Part shown: piece by piece, positions 35,746 to 44,139 of the stretch
Layout: the number at the start of each line of letters is the position of its first letter
How positions within the stretch are numbered: the first letter of the stretch is position 1
From: Ruminococcus sp. AM22-13
GTDB taxonomy: Bacteria; Bacillota; Clostridia; Lachnospirales; Lachnospiraceae
DNA length: 64,000 bases
Direction: 5' to 3'
Assembly: GCF_003471165.1 (NCBI RefSeq)
Contig: NZ_QRIL01000003.1
Coordinates: forward strand, 1-64,000
Notes under the pieces: generated by a model
What the model saw: only the letters and a program-made list of their open reading frames with translations
Databases searched by the model: none
Told to the model about the DNA's origin: nothing
Position numbers and translations under genes: made by a program

Positions 35746-36489
35746 ATGATTATTTATGCAGGTAAAGACTATTATGATGTAAGCAGAAAGGCAGCGAATA
35801 TTATGTCTGCTCAGATTATTATGAAACCAAGAGCAGTTCTTGGACTGGCAACAGGTTCTACACCAATCGGAATGTATAAACAGCTGATAGAGTGGTACAA
35901 AAAAGGTGATCTTGATTTCTCTCAGGTAACCTCAGTAAATCTTGATGAGTACAAAGGACTTTCAGGGGATAATGACCAGAGTTACCGCTACTTTATGAAT
36001 ACAAATCTGTTTGATCATGTAAATATTGATAAAAGCAGAACCTATGTACCGAATGGTCTGGAAGAGGACAGCGAAAAAGCCTGCGCGGATTATAATGAAA
36101 TTATCCGCAACGTAGGTGGAGTAGATATGCAGCTTCTGGGAATTGGTGGAAACGGACATATTGGATTTAATGAGCCGGGAGAAGCTTTTGAAAAAGAAAC
36201 GCATTGTGTAGATCTTACAGAGAGTACGATTAAAGCAAATGCAAGATTCTTTGCAAGCATGGATGAGGTGCCAAAACAGGCATATACCATGGGAATCAAG
36301 AACATTATGGCGGCAAAGAAGATTTTGCTTGTGGCAACCGGAAGTGCAAAGGCAGATGCTCTTTATAAATCTCTGTATGGACCGATCACTCCGAATGTAC
36401 CGGCATCTATTCTGCAGCTTCATTCAGATGTAACAGTAGTAGCAGATGAAGAGGCTTTGAGCATTATCAGAGAAAAAGGTCTTTTGTAA
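35746..36489 (+). CDS. nagB: Glucosamine-6-phosphate deaminase
   Basis: The 247-residue enzyme converts glucosamine-6-P to fructose-6-P and ammonia. Motifs are GLATGSTPIGMY (phosphate loop), the catalytic D67 in NLDEYKGL, and H138 in GIGGNGHIGFNEPG. Length fits the short Firmicute form without the allosteric tail of E. coli NagB. It is followed by nagA after 138 bases. AAGAGGAG before the ATG supports the start. Confidence 0.95.
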   Translation: MIIYAGKDYYDVSRKAANIMSAQIIMKPRAVLGLATGSTPIGMYKQLIEWYKKGDLDFSQVTSVNLDEYKGLSGDNDQSYRYFMNTNLFDHVNIDKSRTYVPNGLEEDSEKACADYNEIIRNVGGVDMQLLGIGGNGHIGFNEPGEAFEKETHCVDLTESTIKANARFFASMDEVPKQAYTMGIKNIMAAKKILLVATGSAKADALYKSLYGPITPNVPASILQLHSDVTVVADEEALSIIREKGLL

Positions 36490-36627
36490 ATTTGACGCCT
36501 GTGAGATAATAACAATATAGGCTTTGAAGGCAGATAATGAAAGTATTAATTCTTGTTGACTGAGAGCATGTATCTGGTGAAATATTGCAGAGAATGGAGC
36601 GAGCAGGATGGGAAGGGAGTTATAATA

Positions 36628-37731
36628 ATGATTATAAAAAACGGAAAAGTTTTCCAGGAGGATGGAAGTTATAAAGTAACGGATCTGTATATAGAAAATG
36701 GCAGAATTGTATCATCAGCAGAAGAAGTGACAGATAAAACAGAGCTGGATGCATCTGGTCTGAAGGTTTTACCGGGGCTGGTAGATATTCACAGTCATGG
36801 TGCGATCAGACATGATTTTTCAGATGCAGATGTAGAAGGACTGAAGGCAATTCTACAGTATGAAAAATCACAGGGAATCACTTCTTATTGTCCTACATCC
36901 ATGACACTTCCGAAGGAAGAACTTCTTAAAATTTTTCAGACAGCGAAGGATGTAGAACAGGATGAAACCTGTGCGAGAATCGTTGGCATCAATATGGAAG
37001 GACCTTTCCTTGATCCTGTGAAAAAGGGAGCGCATGTAGAAGGTTATATTCGTAAACCAGACGTGGAATTTTTCAGGGAGTGCAATGAATCTGCCGGCGG
37101 AATGATTAAACTGGTGACTCTTGCTCCGAACATGGAGGGTGCGAAAGAGTTTATCCAGGAGTTACATAACGAGGTAGTGATTTCTGTCGGACATACAGCG
37201 GCAGACTATGAGTGTGCCGCAGAGGCTATGGAATTGGGAGCACTTCATGTCACTCATCTTTATAATGCCATGAATCCTATGGGACACAGAGAACCTGGCG
37301 TGATTGGCGCGGCAGCAGATAATGAGAAGTGTATGGTGGAACTGATCGGGGATGGAATTCACATTCATCCTGTGACTGTGCGCAATACTTTCCGTCTCTT
37401 TGGAGACAGCAGAGTGATCCTGATCAGTGATTCTATGATGGCAACAGGTATGGAGAATGGAATTTATGAACTGGGTGGACAGGAAGTAACTATGAAGGAC
37501 AGAAAAGCAACTCTGGCAGATGGAACGATTGCCGGTTCTGCGACATGCCTCTTTGACTGTATGAAGAGTGTTATCTCCATGGGAGTACCGGAAAGAGAAG
37601 CGATTCTTGCCGCGACTGCGAATCCGGCAAGAAGTATTGGAATCTATGATGAGGTGGGTTCTCTCGCACCGGGGAAACGTGCGGATATTGTTCTGACAGA
37701 TGATGAATTAAATGTTGTAAAAGTATTATAA
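36628..37731 (+). CDS. nagA: N-acetylglucosamine-6-phosphate deacetylase
   Basis: The 367-residue amidohydrolase has metal ligands H55 and H57 (DIHSHG), E124 (NMEGPF), H189 (VGHTAADYE) and H210 (HLYNAMNPMGHREPG), with the catalytic aspartate in LISDSMMATG. It deacetylates GlcNAc-6-P, feeding nagB. The frame is open from 36553 but GGAAGGGAG before ATG 36628 fixes the start. Confidence 0.95.
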   Translation: MIIKNGKVFQEDGSYKVTDLYIENGRIVSSAEEVTDKTELDASGLKVLPGLVDIHSHGAIRHDFSDADVEGLKAILQYEKSQGITSYCPTSMTLPKEELLKIFQTAKDVEQDETCARIVGINMEGPFLDPVKKGAHVEGYIRKPDVEFFRECNESAGGMIKLVTLAPNMEGAKEFIQELHNEVVISVGHTAADYECAAEAMELGALHVTHLYNAMNPMGHREPGVIGAAADNEKCMVELIGDGIHIHPVTVRNTFRLFGDSRVILISDSMMATGMENGIYELGGQEVTMKDRKATLADGTIAGSATCLFDCMKSVISMGVPEREAILAATANPARSIGIYDEVGSLAPGKRADIVLTDDELNVVKVL

Positions 37732-37809
37732 TTTTGCAATCTGATATTCTATGAGAAGGCTGAGTAGTTGCAAAATATTGTAAATGATATAATTCAACAG
37801 GTATTAAAT

Positions 37810-37838
37810 GGGGCAAAAAAAATTTTGCCCCTTGATTT
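37810..37838 (+). terminator. Terminator between nagA and nanE
   Basis: GGGGCAAAA (37810-37818) pairs with TTTTGCCCC (37823-37831), followed by TTGATTTCTTT. It is only about 20 bases before the nanE start, so read-through or anti-termination may control nanE. Confidence 0.7.
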
Positions 37839-37853
37839 CTTTAGGAGAAAATG

Positions 37854-38558
37854 ATGACAAAAAAAGAAATTCTGGATGCGATCCATGGACAGATGATCAT
37901 TTCCTGTCAGGCTGTAGAAGGAGAACCTTTATATGTAGAAGAGAAATCTATTATGTATCTGATGGCGCGCGCGGCAAAACAGGCCGGAACACCTGCAATC
38001 CGTACCAGTAGTATCAGAGATGTGATCGCAATTAAAGAAGAAACCGGCCTCCCTGTAATCGGTCTTGTAAAGGTCCAGTATCCCGGATATGAAGGATTTA
38101 TCACACCTACGATGAAGGAAGTAGACGATTTAGTTGCTGCCGGTTCTGACATTGTTGCGCTGGACTGTACGCTTCGAAAACGTGGCGATGGTTCTACAGT
38201 CAATGAATTTATAGCACAGATCAGAGAAAAATATCCGGATATTATTCTGATGGCGGATATTTCCAATTATGAGGAAGGAATCAACGCATGGAAATGTGGG
38301 GTAGATATTGTAGGAACAACTATGAGCGGTTATACAGCTTATACATCTTCAGTAAGTGATGGACCGGATTATGAACTAATGGAAAGATTATCCAGGGATA
38401 TAAACATTCCTGTTATCGGAGAAGGCAGAATTCATTACCCGGATCAGGCGGTAAAGGCGTTACAGACAGGAGCTTGGGCGATAGTTGTAGGAGGAGCGAT
38501 TACGCGCCCTCTGGAGATTGCAATGCGTTTCCAGAATGCGATTAAAGAAAGCAGATAG
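37854..38558 (+). CDS. nanE: N-acetylmannosamine-6-phosphate 2-epimerase
   Basis: The 234-residue TIM-barrel enzyme matches NanE: SCQAVEGEPLY at the N-terminus, TSSIRDVIAIKEETGLPVIGLVK, DIVALDCTLRKRGDG (catalytic region), DISNYEEG, GTTMSGYT and GEGRIHYP. It links sialic acid and ManNAc breakdown to the nag genes. Two adjacent ATGs exist at 37851 and 37854; the second has better spacing from TTAGGAG. Confidence 0.92.
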   Translation: MTKKEILDAIHGQMIISCQAVEGEPLYVEEKSIMYLMARAAKQAGTPAIRTSSIRDVIAIKEETGLPVIGLVKVQYPGYEGFITPTMKEVDDLVAAGSDIVALDCTLRKRGDGSTVNEFIAQIREKYPDIILMADISNYEEGINAWKCGVDIVGTTMSGYTAYTSSVSDGPDYELMERLSRDINIPVIGEGRIHYPDQAVKALQTGAWAIVVGGAITRPLEIAMRFQNAIKESR

Positions 38559-38660
38559 AATACCATACTTTGCCGAAGGAGAACCGGCCATTGAAAATCA
38601 TTGGCAGAGAGCTGTCAGTGGGGCAGATTTTACAGATACAATTTAACGCTGTACAACATT

Positions 38661-38753
38661 TGTACTGATTGCATAAATTCGTGCCGTATGCCTCGGGAAT
38701 TTGGCATATTGATGCAAAAGCACCTTTCGGAATAGTAGCATGTAAACAGTAAC
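38661..38753 (-). repeat. Family B repeat copy
   Basis: On the minus strand it starts GTTACTGTTTACATGCTACT and keeps TATTCCG, CAATATGCCAAA, GGCATACGGCACG and ATTTATGCAATCAG in the same order as 21666-21776. Confidence 0.7.
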
Positions 38754-38795
38754 AATATTAAGATGCATGTGCTTGACACATAAGATAGAATATGT

Positions 38796-38876
38796 AAGAC
38801 TCTTATTATAATGATATATCAGTTATAGATAAAAGATACAATGAAAATTGATATATAATATAATAAGAGTCTTTTT
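38796..38876 (+). terminator. Long-stem terminator or attenuator
   Basis: A 15-bp perfect stem (AAGACTCTTATTATA 38796-38810 with its complement 38859-38873), extended by ATATATC/GATATAT, ends in TTTTT. It lies 20 bases before the phosphatase start, so it may attenuate that gene. Confidence 0.7.
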
Positions 38877-38894
38877 GTAGAAAGGGAAATATAA

Positions 38895-39626
38895 ATGAAA
38901 TTAGTAATCGTACGACATGGAGATCCGGATTATTCGATTGATTCACTTACTGAGAAAGGATGGAAAGAGGTAGAATATCTCTCAGAAAAATTGTCAAAGT
39001 TTGATGTAAAAGAGTTCTATGTTTCTCCACTTGGAAGAGCAAAAGACACCGCTTCTCTGACCTTGAAAAAGATGAATCGCACCGCTGTAGAATGTGACTG
39101 GCTGAGAGAGTTTGACGTTCTGATCGACCGTCCTGATGTTACAGACCGAAAGATTATCTTATGGGACTGGCTTCCGCAGGACTGGACGAAGGACGAGCGA
39201 TTTTATCAGTATGACCACTGGTTTGAAAACGAAAGATTACAGAAAGCGGATGCAAAAGGCTATTATGACTATGTGACGGGAAAGTTTGATGAACTTCTGG
39301 CATCTCATGGATATGTGCGGGAGGGACATTACTATAGAGCTGAGAAGGCAAATAATGATACACTGGTATTTTTCTGCCATTTTGGGTTGGAGTGTGTGTT
39401 ACTTAGCCATCTGTTAAGTGTGTCTCCGATGGTGATGTGGCATGGATTTTGTGCTGCACCAAGTTCTGTTACAACAATAAATACCGAGGAGCGAAGAGAA
39501 GGAATTGCGAGCTTCCGTATCAGTGCATTTGGTGATATTTCACATCTTTATGCACATGATGAACCACCGGCATTTGCTGCCAGATTTTGTGAAACATATG
39601 ATAATAAAGAGGAGCGCCACGACTGA
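38895..39626 (+). CDS. Histidine phosphatase superfamily protein
   Basis: The 243-residue protein starts with the phosphohistidine motif LVIVRHGDPDYS (catalytic H8) and has SPLGRAKDTA and the second histidine in FFCHFGLECV. It belongs to the phosphoglycerate-mutase-like branch 1 enzymes, which dephosphorylate small molecules. An inserted segment at about residues 80-150 (LIDRPDVTDRKIILWDWLPQ) is longer than in cobalamin phosphatase CobC. Substrate unknown. AAAGGGAAAT upstream supports the start. Confidence 0.85.
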   Translation: MKLVIVRHGDPDYSIDSLTEKGWKEVEYLSEKLSKFDVKEFYVSPLGRAKDTASLTLKKMNRTAVECDWLREFDVLIDRPDVTDRKIILWDWLPQDWTKDERFYQYDHWFENERLQKADAKGYYDYVTGKFDELLASHGYVREGHYYRAEKANNDTLVFFCHFGLECVLLSHLLSVSPMVMWHGFCAAPSSVTTINTEERREGIASFRISAFGDISHLYAHDEPPAFAARFCETYDNKEERHD

Positions 39627-39655
39627 ATATATATGGTAGAAAGGAAATAAAAATA

Positions 39656-40606
39656 TTGATATCAAAGACAATGAAAGCAATTTTGCATACACTTTCCTAT
39701 GGAAATATAGAGGTAGAAAATTCCAGAAAAATGGCAGACCTGAAACAGTTGGATGCCACACGTATTTTTTTGAAAAAACTGGATGCCAAAGTTTATAATG
39801 GCGATTATGAAGTACCGATCAGATTGTATTTTCCGACGGAGGAAGCGATGCAGGCAGGGATTGTGGAAGGAAATACCTTTCCAATTCTGCTGTTCTTCCA
39901 TGGCGGAGGCTGGGTAACTGAGAGTGTAGAGAATTATGATCGTGTCTGCTCCAGAATGGCTCAGGCAACTGCACATATCGTGGTTTCCGTAGAATACAGG
40001 CTGGCGCCGGAACATAAATTTCCGATTCCATTGGAGGATTGTTATGCTGCGGCAAAAGCGCTTTATATGAACCAGCTGATTCTGAATACAGACCCCGAGA
40101 AGATTACGATCATCGGTGACAGTGCGGGTGGAAATCTGACTGCGGCAGTGTGTCTGATGGCGAGAGACAGAGGTGAGTTTACACCGCGCCGGCAGATACT
40201 TATCTATCCGGCATTGGGAAACTGTTATACAGAGGAATCACCATACAGATCAGTACATGAAAATGGCAGTGATTATCTGCTGACAGCGGTAAAAATGGAG
40301 GATTACCTTACTCTTTATCAAAGGACAGCAGAGGACAGACAGAACCCATACTTTGCGCCGATTCTTGAAAAAAATCTGAGAAATCTGCCGGAAACATTAA
40401 TTCTTACAGCAGAATATGATCCTCTCAGAGACGAAGGGGAAGTATATGGAAGAAAGCTTCAGGCGGCAGGAAATCATGTGGAAGTTTATAGAATTCACGG
40501 AGCGTTTCATGGATTTTTTGCACTGGGGATTAAGTTTCTGCATGTACAGGAAAGCTTCCAGTATATTAATGGATTTTTGAATAAAAGTTATGAGAAAATC
40601 CTTTAA
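39656..40606 (+). CDS. HSL-type alpha/beta hydrolase (esterase/lipase)
   Basis: The 316-residue enzyme has the hormone-sensitive-lipase oxyanion motif HGGGW (82-86), nucleophile S156 in GDSAGGN, D255 in AEYDPLRDE and H285 in HGAFHGF. It should hydrolyse short-chain esters. The start is TTG at 39656, eight bases after AAAGGAAAT; ATG 39671 is the alternative. The next gene encodes an acyltransferase-like protein 53 bases on, so the two may share a lipid or ester substrate. Confidence 0.85.
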   Translation: MISKTMKAILHTLSYGNIEVENSRKMADLKQLDATRIFLKKLDAKVYNGDYEVPIRLYFPTEEAMQAGIVEGNTFPILLFFHGGGWVTESVENYDRVCSRMAQATAHIVVSVEYRLAPEHKFPIPLEDCYAAAKALYMNQLILNTDPEKITIIGDSAGGNLTAAVCLMARDRGEFTPRRQILIYPALGNCYTEESPYRSVHENGSDYLLTAVKMEDYLTLYQRTAEDRQNPYFAPILEKNLRNLPETLILTAEYDPLRDEGEVYGRKLQAAGNHVEVYRIHGAFHGFFALGIKFLHVQESFQYINGFLNKSYEKIL

Positions 40607-40658
40607 TCGAATTAAGTAAGTGACGAAAGAGGATAATGAGAAAGAAAGCAGGAAAACT

Positions 40659-42479
40659 ATGGATACAGGATATTCAAAATGGAGAAAACTGGATAATGCA
40701 GCACTGGCATTTCCACTGGTAAGCGGAAAAAATGATACCAGAGTATTTCGTTTTTACTGTCAGTTAAAAGAAAAGGTCGACGGAGAAATTCTTCAATCCG
40801 CGCTGGATCAGACAATGGAGAAATATCCATTATTTCAGGCGGTTTTGCGAAAAGGATTGTTCTGGTTTTATCTGGAACACAGAGATATCAGAGCGGTTGT
40901 AAAACAGGAGACAGAACCGCCATGCAGCCGCCTGTATATTCCGGATAAAAAATCTCTTTTATTTCAGGTGACTTATGATAAAGACAGGATTAACTTCGAG
41001 GTGTTTCATGCATTGACAGACGGCACCGGAGCAATGCATTTTTTGCAGGAACTGGTGCAGAATTATCTTATTCTGGCTCATCCGCAGGACGATCTTCCGC
41101 GAATAGAAAATGCAGAAGAAGTCACTCATGGAGATAAAGAAGAGGACAGTTTTTCGCAGTATTATTCTTCCGATATGCCAAAGAATAAAGAGAAGAAAGA
41201 GACAGCAGTGAAGCTGAAAGGCGAGAAGCTGGTTCATTCAGATATGCATATCACAGAGGTGGTTCTTTCGGTGAAGGATATTCATCAGAAGGCGCGTTCT
41301 TATGGTGCTTCTATCACAGTATTGTTAACTGCAATGATGTTATGTTCTATCAGAGAAGAAATTCCGAAAAACCAGCAGAAACGACCGGTAACATTAATGA
41401 TACCGGTGAATCTGAGAAATTATTTTCCGTCTCAGTCCATGACAAACTTCTTTGGCTGGATTGAAGTCGGATATACATTTTCAGAAACAACAACCTTTGA
41501 AGAAGTAGTAGCAGATGTAAAAAGGCAGTTTGAGCAGGAACTTGTGAAAGATAAAATTGCCATGCATATGAATGGCTATGTAAGAATCGAAAAGAATCCT
41601 TTTGTGAGAGCTGTTCCGCTGGAGATTAAGAAATATTTCCTGATGATAGGCGCTAATCTGGGAAGCAGAAGTATTACTGCAGTTTATTCTAATATTGGTA
41701 TTATCCGTCTTCCGGAAGAGTATAAAGAATACATTCAGCATTTTGGGATATTTGCCAGTCCCAATTCACTCCAGATATGTTCCTGTTCTTATGGAGATGA
41801 AATGGTTGTGGGATTTACTTCCAAGATACTGGATGACAGTATTCAGAGAAATTTTCAGAGAATGCTTGGTGAAGAACAAGTTGCTCATCGGGAACTGAAG
41901 AATGAATTTCCAGGATATGGAGAGAAACAGAAACTGGAGAAGAAAGAGAACCAGAGAATTGTTCAGACTTTCAGTTTTCTGTGTCTGGCGATAGCAGTGG
42001 TCTGTGGGATGATTAATTTTATGACCACTGGTATGTTAAACTGGTTCTGGTTTGCAGGGGCGGGATGTGCCTGTGCCTGGCTGGTAGTTATGGTAGCATA
42101 TTTTAAAAGAAGGAACATTCTTAAGAATGAAATGTGGCAGCTGTTGATCATATCTGTGATAGCAATTTTTTGGGATTGGTTTATCGGATGGAGAGGCTGG
42201 TCTGTAGATTTTGTTCTTCCTTTTGGGGCATTGGCGGTACAGTTTTCCATTCCTGTAATTGCAAAAGTGAACCGTCTGGAACGGGAAGAATACCTGTTTT
42301 ATCTTGTTCAGGCAGGTGTTGCGGGACTGATTCCAATAGTTCTTGTATGGACGGGAATTGTGAGATTGGTATATCCTTCGGTTGTCTGTGCGGGGATTAG
42401 TTTTCTCACTGTGGCGGCATTATTTATTTTCTGTCTCAAAGATACTCTGCAGGAGTTTCATAAAAAACTTAGAATGTAG
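40659..42479 (+). CDS. Condensation/alcohol-acetyltransferase-like protein with C-terminal membrane domain
   Basis: The 606-residue protein has an N-terminal acyltransferase fold related to condensation domains, with the catalytic HxxxDG motif at H117-G122 (HALTDG) and a later SNIG segment (VYSNIGIIRLP). Residues from about 425 on form five or six hydrophobic segments. I believe the C-terminal part corresponds to a DUF6320-type membrane domain, but could not check. Ester or amide synthesis at the membrane is the likely role. ATG 40659 has AGGAAAAC upstream; the longer GTG-started frame at 40620 begins in a family A-like repeat end. Confidence 0.65.
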   Translation: MDTGYSKWRKLDNAALAFPLVSGKNDTRVFRFYCQLKEKVDGEILQSALDQTMEKYPLFQAVLRKGLFWFYLEHRDIRAVVKQETEPPCSRLYIPDKKSLLFQVTYDKDRINFEVFHALTDGTGAMHFLQELVQNYLILAHPQDDLPRIENAEEVTHGDKEEDSFSQYYSSDMPKNKEKKETAVKLKGEKLVHSDMHITEVVLSVKDIHQKARSYGASITVLLTAMMLCSIREEIPKNQQKRPVTLMIPVNLRNYFPSQSMTNFFGWIEVGYTFSETTTFEEVVADVKRQFEQELVKDKIAMHMNGYVRIEKNPFVRAVPLEIKKYFLMIGANLGSRSITAVYSNIGIIRLPEEYKEYIQHFGIFASPNSLQICSCSYGDEMVVGFTSKILDDSIQRNFQRMLGEEQVAHRELKNEFPGYGEKQKLEKKENQRIVQTFSFLCLAIAVVCGMINFMTTGMLNWFWFAGAGCACAWLVVMVAYFKRRNILKNEMWQLLIISVIAIFWDWFIGWRGWSVDFVLPFGALAVQFSIPVIAKVNRLEREEYLFYLVQAGVAGLIPIVLVWTGIVRLVYPSVVCAGISFLTVAALFIFCLKDTLQEFHKKLRM

Positions 42480-42524
42480 TTGACATGTGGACTGCAAAAT
42501 ATTATACTTTATTACTGTAAAAGA

Positions 42525-42613
42525 ACAGGGGAGCTTGTGACAGCAGGCTGAGAGGAAGTCATCAACTTCGACCCTTATACCTGATTTGGATAATGCCAAC
42601 GTAGGAACGTATA
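42525..42613 (+). promoter_or_regulatory. TPP riboswitch (thi operon)
   Basis: The THI-box core is present: ACAGGGGAGC, GGCTGAGAGGAAG, CGACCCTTATACCTGATTTG and GATAATGCCAACGTAGGAA. Thiamine pyrophosphate binding should switch off thiSGHE. Confidence 0.95.
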
Positions 42614-42628
42614 TGATAGTGAATTTAC

Positions 42629-42656
42629 GGGAGATACTTTGGTATCTCCTTTTTTA
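42629..42656 (+). terminator. Terminator arm of the TPP riboswitch
   Basis: GGAGATAC (42630-42637) pairs with GTATCTCC (42642-42649), followed by six T residues. Confidence 0.85.
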
Positions 42657-42744
42657 TGTGGCTATATGATATCTATCTGAAACAGGAGTAGTTACCGAAT
42701 ATAAAATGAACAGTAACTACAGCAATTTGCATTATTTTGTGGAA

Positions 42745-42880
42745 TTGCTATAGTGTATCAACAAGAGAAAACAACTTGTTGGTAGACTTGAATTGAATAT
42801 TGGAAAAATGAGAGTGAACAGAGTTCATGAAGGGGTGCACCACCGCGGGTACATTCTTTTGTGGACTCCTTTTTTATACT
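42745..42880 (+). promoter_or_regulatory. T-box-like leader element upstream of thiS
   Basis: A CAACAAG/CTTGTTG hairpin is followed by GAACAGAGTTC (a stem III-like hairpin), then AAGGGGTGCACCACCGCGGG, which resembles the T-box antiterminator sequence, and finally GGACTCCTTTTTT. The exact UGGN needed to pair with the tRNA end is not present as such, and a full stem I is missing. It may be a degraded or unusual T-box. Confidence 0.35.
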
Positions 42881-42970
42881 ATTGGAAATTCTTCCATATT
42901 GTTCCGTTGATATGAAAATATGGAAAAATGTCTGTTTTACTCCCATTTATTTTCGGGAAAGGAGAGGAAC

Positions 42971-43174
42971 ATGTTTACAGTAAACGGAACGAAAAAAGAA
43001 CTGCCGGGTGTATTTTCTGTGAAAGAATATCTGGAACAGAATGGATATGTGATCAGTCAGATCGCAGTAGAGTTAAATGAAGAAATTCTGCCAAAAACAG
43101 AGTATGTGAGCACTGTTTTGAAGGATGGAGACGTAATGGAAATAGTAAGCTTTATGGGTGGCGGAAGCTGCTGA
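42971..43174 (+). CDS. thiS: Sulfur carrier protein ThiS with atypical C-terminus
   Basis: The 67-residue ubiquitin-like protein carries sulfur for thiazole synthesis. Family features are MFTVNGTKKEL, AVELNEEILPKTEY and LKDGDVMEIVSFMGGG. Normally the chain ends at the Gly-Gly whose carboxylate is adenylated by ThiF; here two residues, Ser-Cys, follow the GGG, and the TGA stop lies in the adjoining family A repeat. Either a protease trims the tail or function is impaired. No thiF is in the window. The frame is open from 42920, but GGAAAGGAGAGGAAC before ATG 42971 sets the start. Confidence 0.88.
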   Translation: MFTVNGTKKELPGVFSVKEYLEQNGYVISQIAVELNEEILPKTEYVSTVLKDGDVMEIVSFMGGGSC

Positions 43175-43248
43175 TACAAGTAAGTCCCCACCCACTGCTT
43201 ATTGCTCTTCGCAACCTCCGCAGGGGACTTACTTGATTCGGTTAAACA
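43171..43248 (-). repeat. Family A repeat copy abutting thiS
   Basis: On the minus strand it reads TTTAACCGAATCAAGTAAGT followed by the same core as the copies at 115 and 18203, ending with CTTGTATCAG. The last bases supply the TGA stop of thiS. Confidence 0.85.
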
Positions 43249-43281
43249 ACTATGATATTTCAGGAAAGAAGGACATAAATA

Positions 43282-44085
43282 ATGAGTACAATTGCAAACA
43301 CAAATAATGAAAAGAAATACGAGGACAAATTAGTTTTAGGAGGACATGAATTTATCTCCCGTTTTATTCTGGGATCAGGTAAATTTTCACTGGATCTGGT
43401 GAAAGCATGTATCGAAAAAGCAGATGCACAGATTATTACACTGGCTTTACGTCGTGCAAATGAAGGCGGACTTGCAAATATTCTGGATTATATTCCAAAG
43501 AATGTGACCTTGCTTCCGAACACATCAGGAGCAAGAAATGCACAGGAGGCAGTCCGTATCGCCAGATTATCAAGAGAGATCGGATGCGGAGATTTCGTAA
43601 AGATTGAAGTTATGCATGATTCTAAATATCTTCTTCCGGATAATTATGAGACAATCAAAGCAACAGAGATTCTTGCAAAAGAAGGCTTTGTGGTAATGCC
43701 ATATATGTATCCTGATTTAAATGTTGCAAGAGATCTGGTAAACGCAGGAGCAGCCTGTATCATGCCGCTGGGCTCTCCGATTGGATCAAATAAAGGTCTC
43801 TGCACAAAAGAATTTATACAGATTCTGATTGATGAGATTGACCTTCCAATCATTGTAGATGCAGGAATCGGAAGACCTTCCCAGGCGTGCGAAGCCATGG
43901 AGATGGGAGCTTCAGCAGTAATGGCAAATACTGCGATTGCAACAGCCGGGGATGTACAGGTGATGGCAGAAGCATTTAAGAAAGCTATTGAAGCAGGAAG
44001 AAGTGCTTATCTGTCTGGTCTTGGCCGTACATTAGACAAAGGTGGCAGTGCATCTTCTCCGCTGACGGGATTCCTTCATGATTAA
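43282..44085 (+). CDS. thiG: Thiazole synthase
   Basis: The 267-residue TIM barrel condenses deoxyxylulose-5-P, ThiS thiocarboxylate and dehydroglycine into the thiazole. The Schiff-base lysine is K107 in [10 protein letters not shown]; other marks are [36 protein letters not shown] and [19 protein letters not shown]. It follows thiS with the family A repeat between them. AGGAAAGAAGG gives the ribosome binding site. Confidence 0.95.
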   Translation: MSTIANTNNEKKYEDKLVLGGHEFISRFILGSGKFSLDLVKACIEKADAQIITLALRRANEGGLANILDYIPKNVTLLPNTSGARNAQEAVRIARLSREIGCGDFVKIEVMHDSKYLLPDNYETIKATEILAKEGFVVMPYMYPDLNVARDLVNAGAACIMPLGSPIGSNKGLCTKEFIQILIDEIDLPIIVDAGIGRPSQACEAMEMGASAVMANTAIATAGDVQVMAEAFKKAIEAGRSAYLSGLGRTLDKGGSASSPLTGFLHD

Positions 44086-44139
44086 GATATTTTTATTTAG
44101 TATATATAACATATTACATAAATTTGGAGGAAATATAAG

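Larger units (their letters stand above)
38559..38894. other. Gene-free interval with repeat and attenuator-like hairpin
   Basis: This 336-base interval holds a family B repeat (38661-38753) and a strong hairpin (38796-38876). No coding sequence is recognised. Confidence 0.6.
42480..42970. other. thiS leader region
   Basis: This 491-base gene-free stretch carries, in order, a TPP riboswitch, its terminator, and a second structured block that resembles a T-box (42745-42880). A segment with GTAGTTAC and GTAACTAC arms near 42690-42720 forms another hairpin. Confidence 0.7.

Noticed and set aside
42745..42880. Calling a definite T-box riboswitch
   Set aside because: The characteristic UGGN and a full stem I could not be found, so only a T-box-like element is reported.
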